Below, in pieces: positions 63,043 through 64,000 of a stretch of 64,000 nt of DNA. The notes under the pieces were generated by a model. It made no database searches. It had not been told where the DNA came from and saw only the letters and a list, made by a program, of their open reading frames with translations. The DNA comes from Arctopsyche grandis. Its lineage: Eukaryota; Arthropoda; Insecta; Trichoptera; Hydropsychidae. Each line of letters opens with the position of its first letter. Within the stretch, counting starts at the first letter, position 1. A program made the position numbers and the translations under genes. Where the stretch lies: positions 10,034,001 to 10,098,000 of the forward strand of contig NC_135360.1 of the NCBI RefSeq assembly GCF_051622035.1, written 5' to 3'.

Positions 63043-63512
63043 CAGTCCAAGTTTACATTTCGTACGCTTATGAACATTCTAGTCTGTTCAAACACGAAAC
63101 AATCTGGCCAGTTATAGTACACAAAAGAATAAATTGACTAACGAACTATCTGGTATTCTGGTTTGTTCATGCATAAACTATTAGGCATAAGTTTAAATAT
63201 TCTCAATCGTTTGTCCCATCCTCTATACATGTATGCATACCCTGGGTTGCAATATTTTTAATATAAGCGGAAACGGGATTTATAGCGACATTGTAATGCG
63301 GTTTCTCTTTTATGTACATAAATACTGACATTTTGACATCTAAAAGGTTTTGACTGCTCAAATGTTATAACAGCTAAAAGTTTCATGCGACACCTGGTGA
63401 GTCTATTTTGAGATCGCTTTTGACTGTTAGCTCATAAACTAAAACCAATAGATAGTATATGTATGAACAAACTAGTGTGTTCATGAACGAACTAAAGTGA
63501 ACACTTGGGCTG
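63043..63512. mobile_element. Tc1/mariner-like MITE, better-preserved copy
   Basis: Ends cagtccaagtttacatttcg and agtgaacacttgggctg are inverted repeats flanked by TA on both sides (63041-63042, 63513-63514). Interior blocks match 4399-4992 in the same order and orientation. Non-coding. Confidence 0.75.
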
Positions 63513-63753
63513 TAACATACATGTACACACTGTTGATTTGGTTCACTATTAATATATGTACTGCAGAATTTGATTTTAGTACTTTCTTTATGTAGAAATT
63601 TCAAATAGCTATAGACCAGGTCAATTACAATTATTATTATGATTATAATTTATTCGTTATTTGCGGAATGTAGACGAATTTCCAAACCGGAAGTATGAAC
63701 GTACTATCAATAATCCTTCAGACAATAATTCAATATTCAATTCAATTCAATAA

Positions 63754-64000
63754 TTCAATATAGAAATTAATTATATCACTAGAGTTCCCACCCGCACTTC
63801 GGATAAACTACTTGTAGTGAGCTTCATCAATAGATATATTAAAGAAGACTTTGTTGCGACTACCCGTAAACACAAGAATCTCACAGTTAATGATATAGGT
63901 GTTGGTGTTGATAATACCAAAATCTACATAAATGATCAATTAACCATTGCCAATAAGCAACTTTTGACCAAAACAAAATCCTATGCTAAAGATAAGGGGT
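63754..64000 (+). CDS. FP25K-type C-terminal domain, retroelement ORF fragment (runs off window)
   Basis: Open in frame from after the TAA at 63751 to the window end (82 codons, no Met). The translation includes KLLVVSFINRYIKEDF, then DNTKIYINDQLTIANKQLLT and KTKSYAKDKG. This is the start of the FP C-terminal domain (named for baculovirus FP25K), which in insect genomes usually belongs to non-LTR retrotransposon ORF1-like proteins. Its 5' side is truncated into AT-rich DNA, so it is probably a dead or partial element. I describe only what is present. Confidence 0.7.

Overview
This is a eukaryotic, AT-rich nuclear window, most likely from an insect. The reasons are many short exons with GT..AG introns, insect-like versions of three conserved animal genes, abundant tgtacatatgtatgtac-type microsatellites, and a dense load of small DNA transposons and tRNA-derived SINEs. 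I could not fix the order. Nothing bacterial or viral-genome-like is present (no operons, tRNA or rRNA genes, or CRISPR arrays).

Three conserved protein-coding genes carry the window. (1) Plus strand, about 8.2-15.7 kb: an SLC41/MgtE-type divalent-cation (Mg2+) transporter, ten recognisable coding exons with exact phase agreement; the extreme N-terminus was not found. (2) Minus strand, 31.6 down to 21.4 kb: an EPS8 family gene (Drosophila relative: arouser) with PTB, SH3 and C-terminal SAM-like region. Nineteen coding segments were placed by hand and every junction keeps frame. The long form is 741 aa. An unspliced donor in one exon gives a 607-aa form with its own C-terminal tail. Candidate upstream first exons lie at about 36.2 kb and about 49.2 kb. 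(3) Plus strand, 53.18-53.80 kb: a one-exon, single-PDZ NHERF/Sip1-like scaffold of 205 aa with an Asn/Lys/Glu-rich linker and an ERM-binding-like tail. EPS8 and NHERF relatives both act in cortical actin and microvillus biology, but nothing in the sequence shows they are co-regulated.

The rest is introns and intergenic DNA packed with mobile elements: two hAT transposon relics with transposase remnants and perfect 8-bp target duplications (5.05-6.15 kb; 40.59-42.82 kb, the second carrying a nested LINE 3' end); a hAT MITE in an SLC41 intron; a three-copy MITE family whose copies all keep perfect 8-bp duplications; a degraded hAT at 58.6-59.6 kb; a foldback element with about 190-bp arms and a 10-bp duplication; a 544-bp inverted-repeat element; Tc1/mariner-like TIR elements; and about sixteen copies or fragments of one tRNA-headed SINE family that ends in a small stem-loop. 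Long (TA)n tracts punctuate the region. At the right edge an open frame for a FP25K-type C-terminal domain, as found in insect retroelement ORFs, runs off the window. I did not find a clearly new biological system; the most informative items are the EPS8 splice alternatives and the transposon structures.
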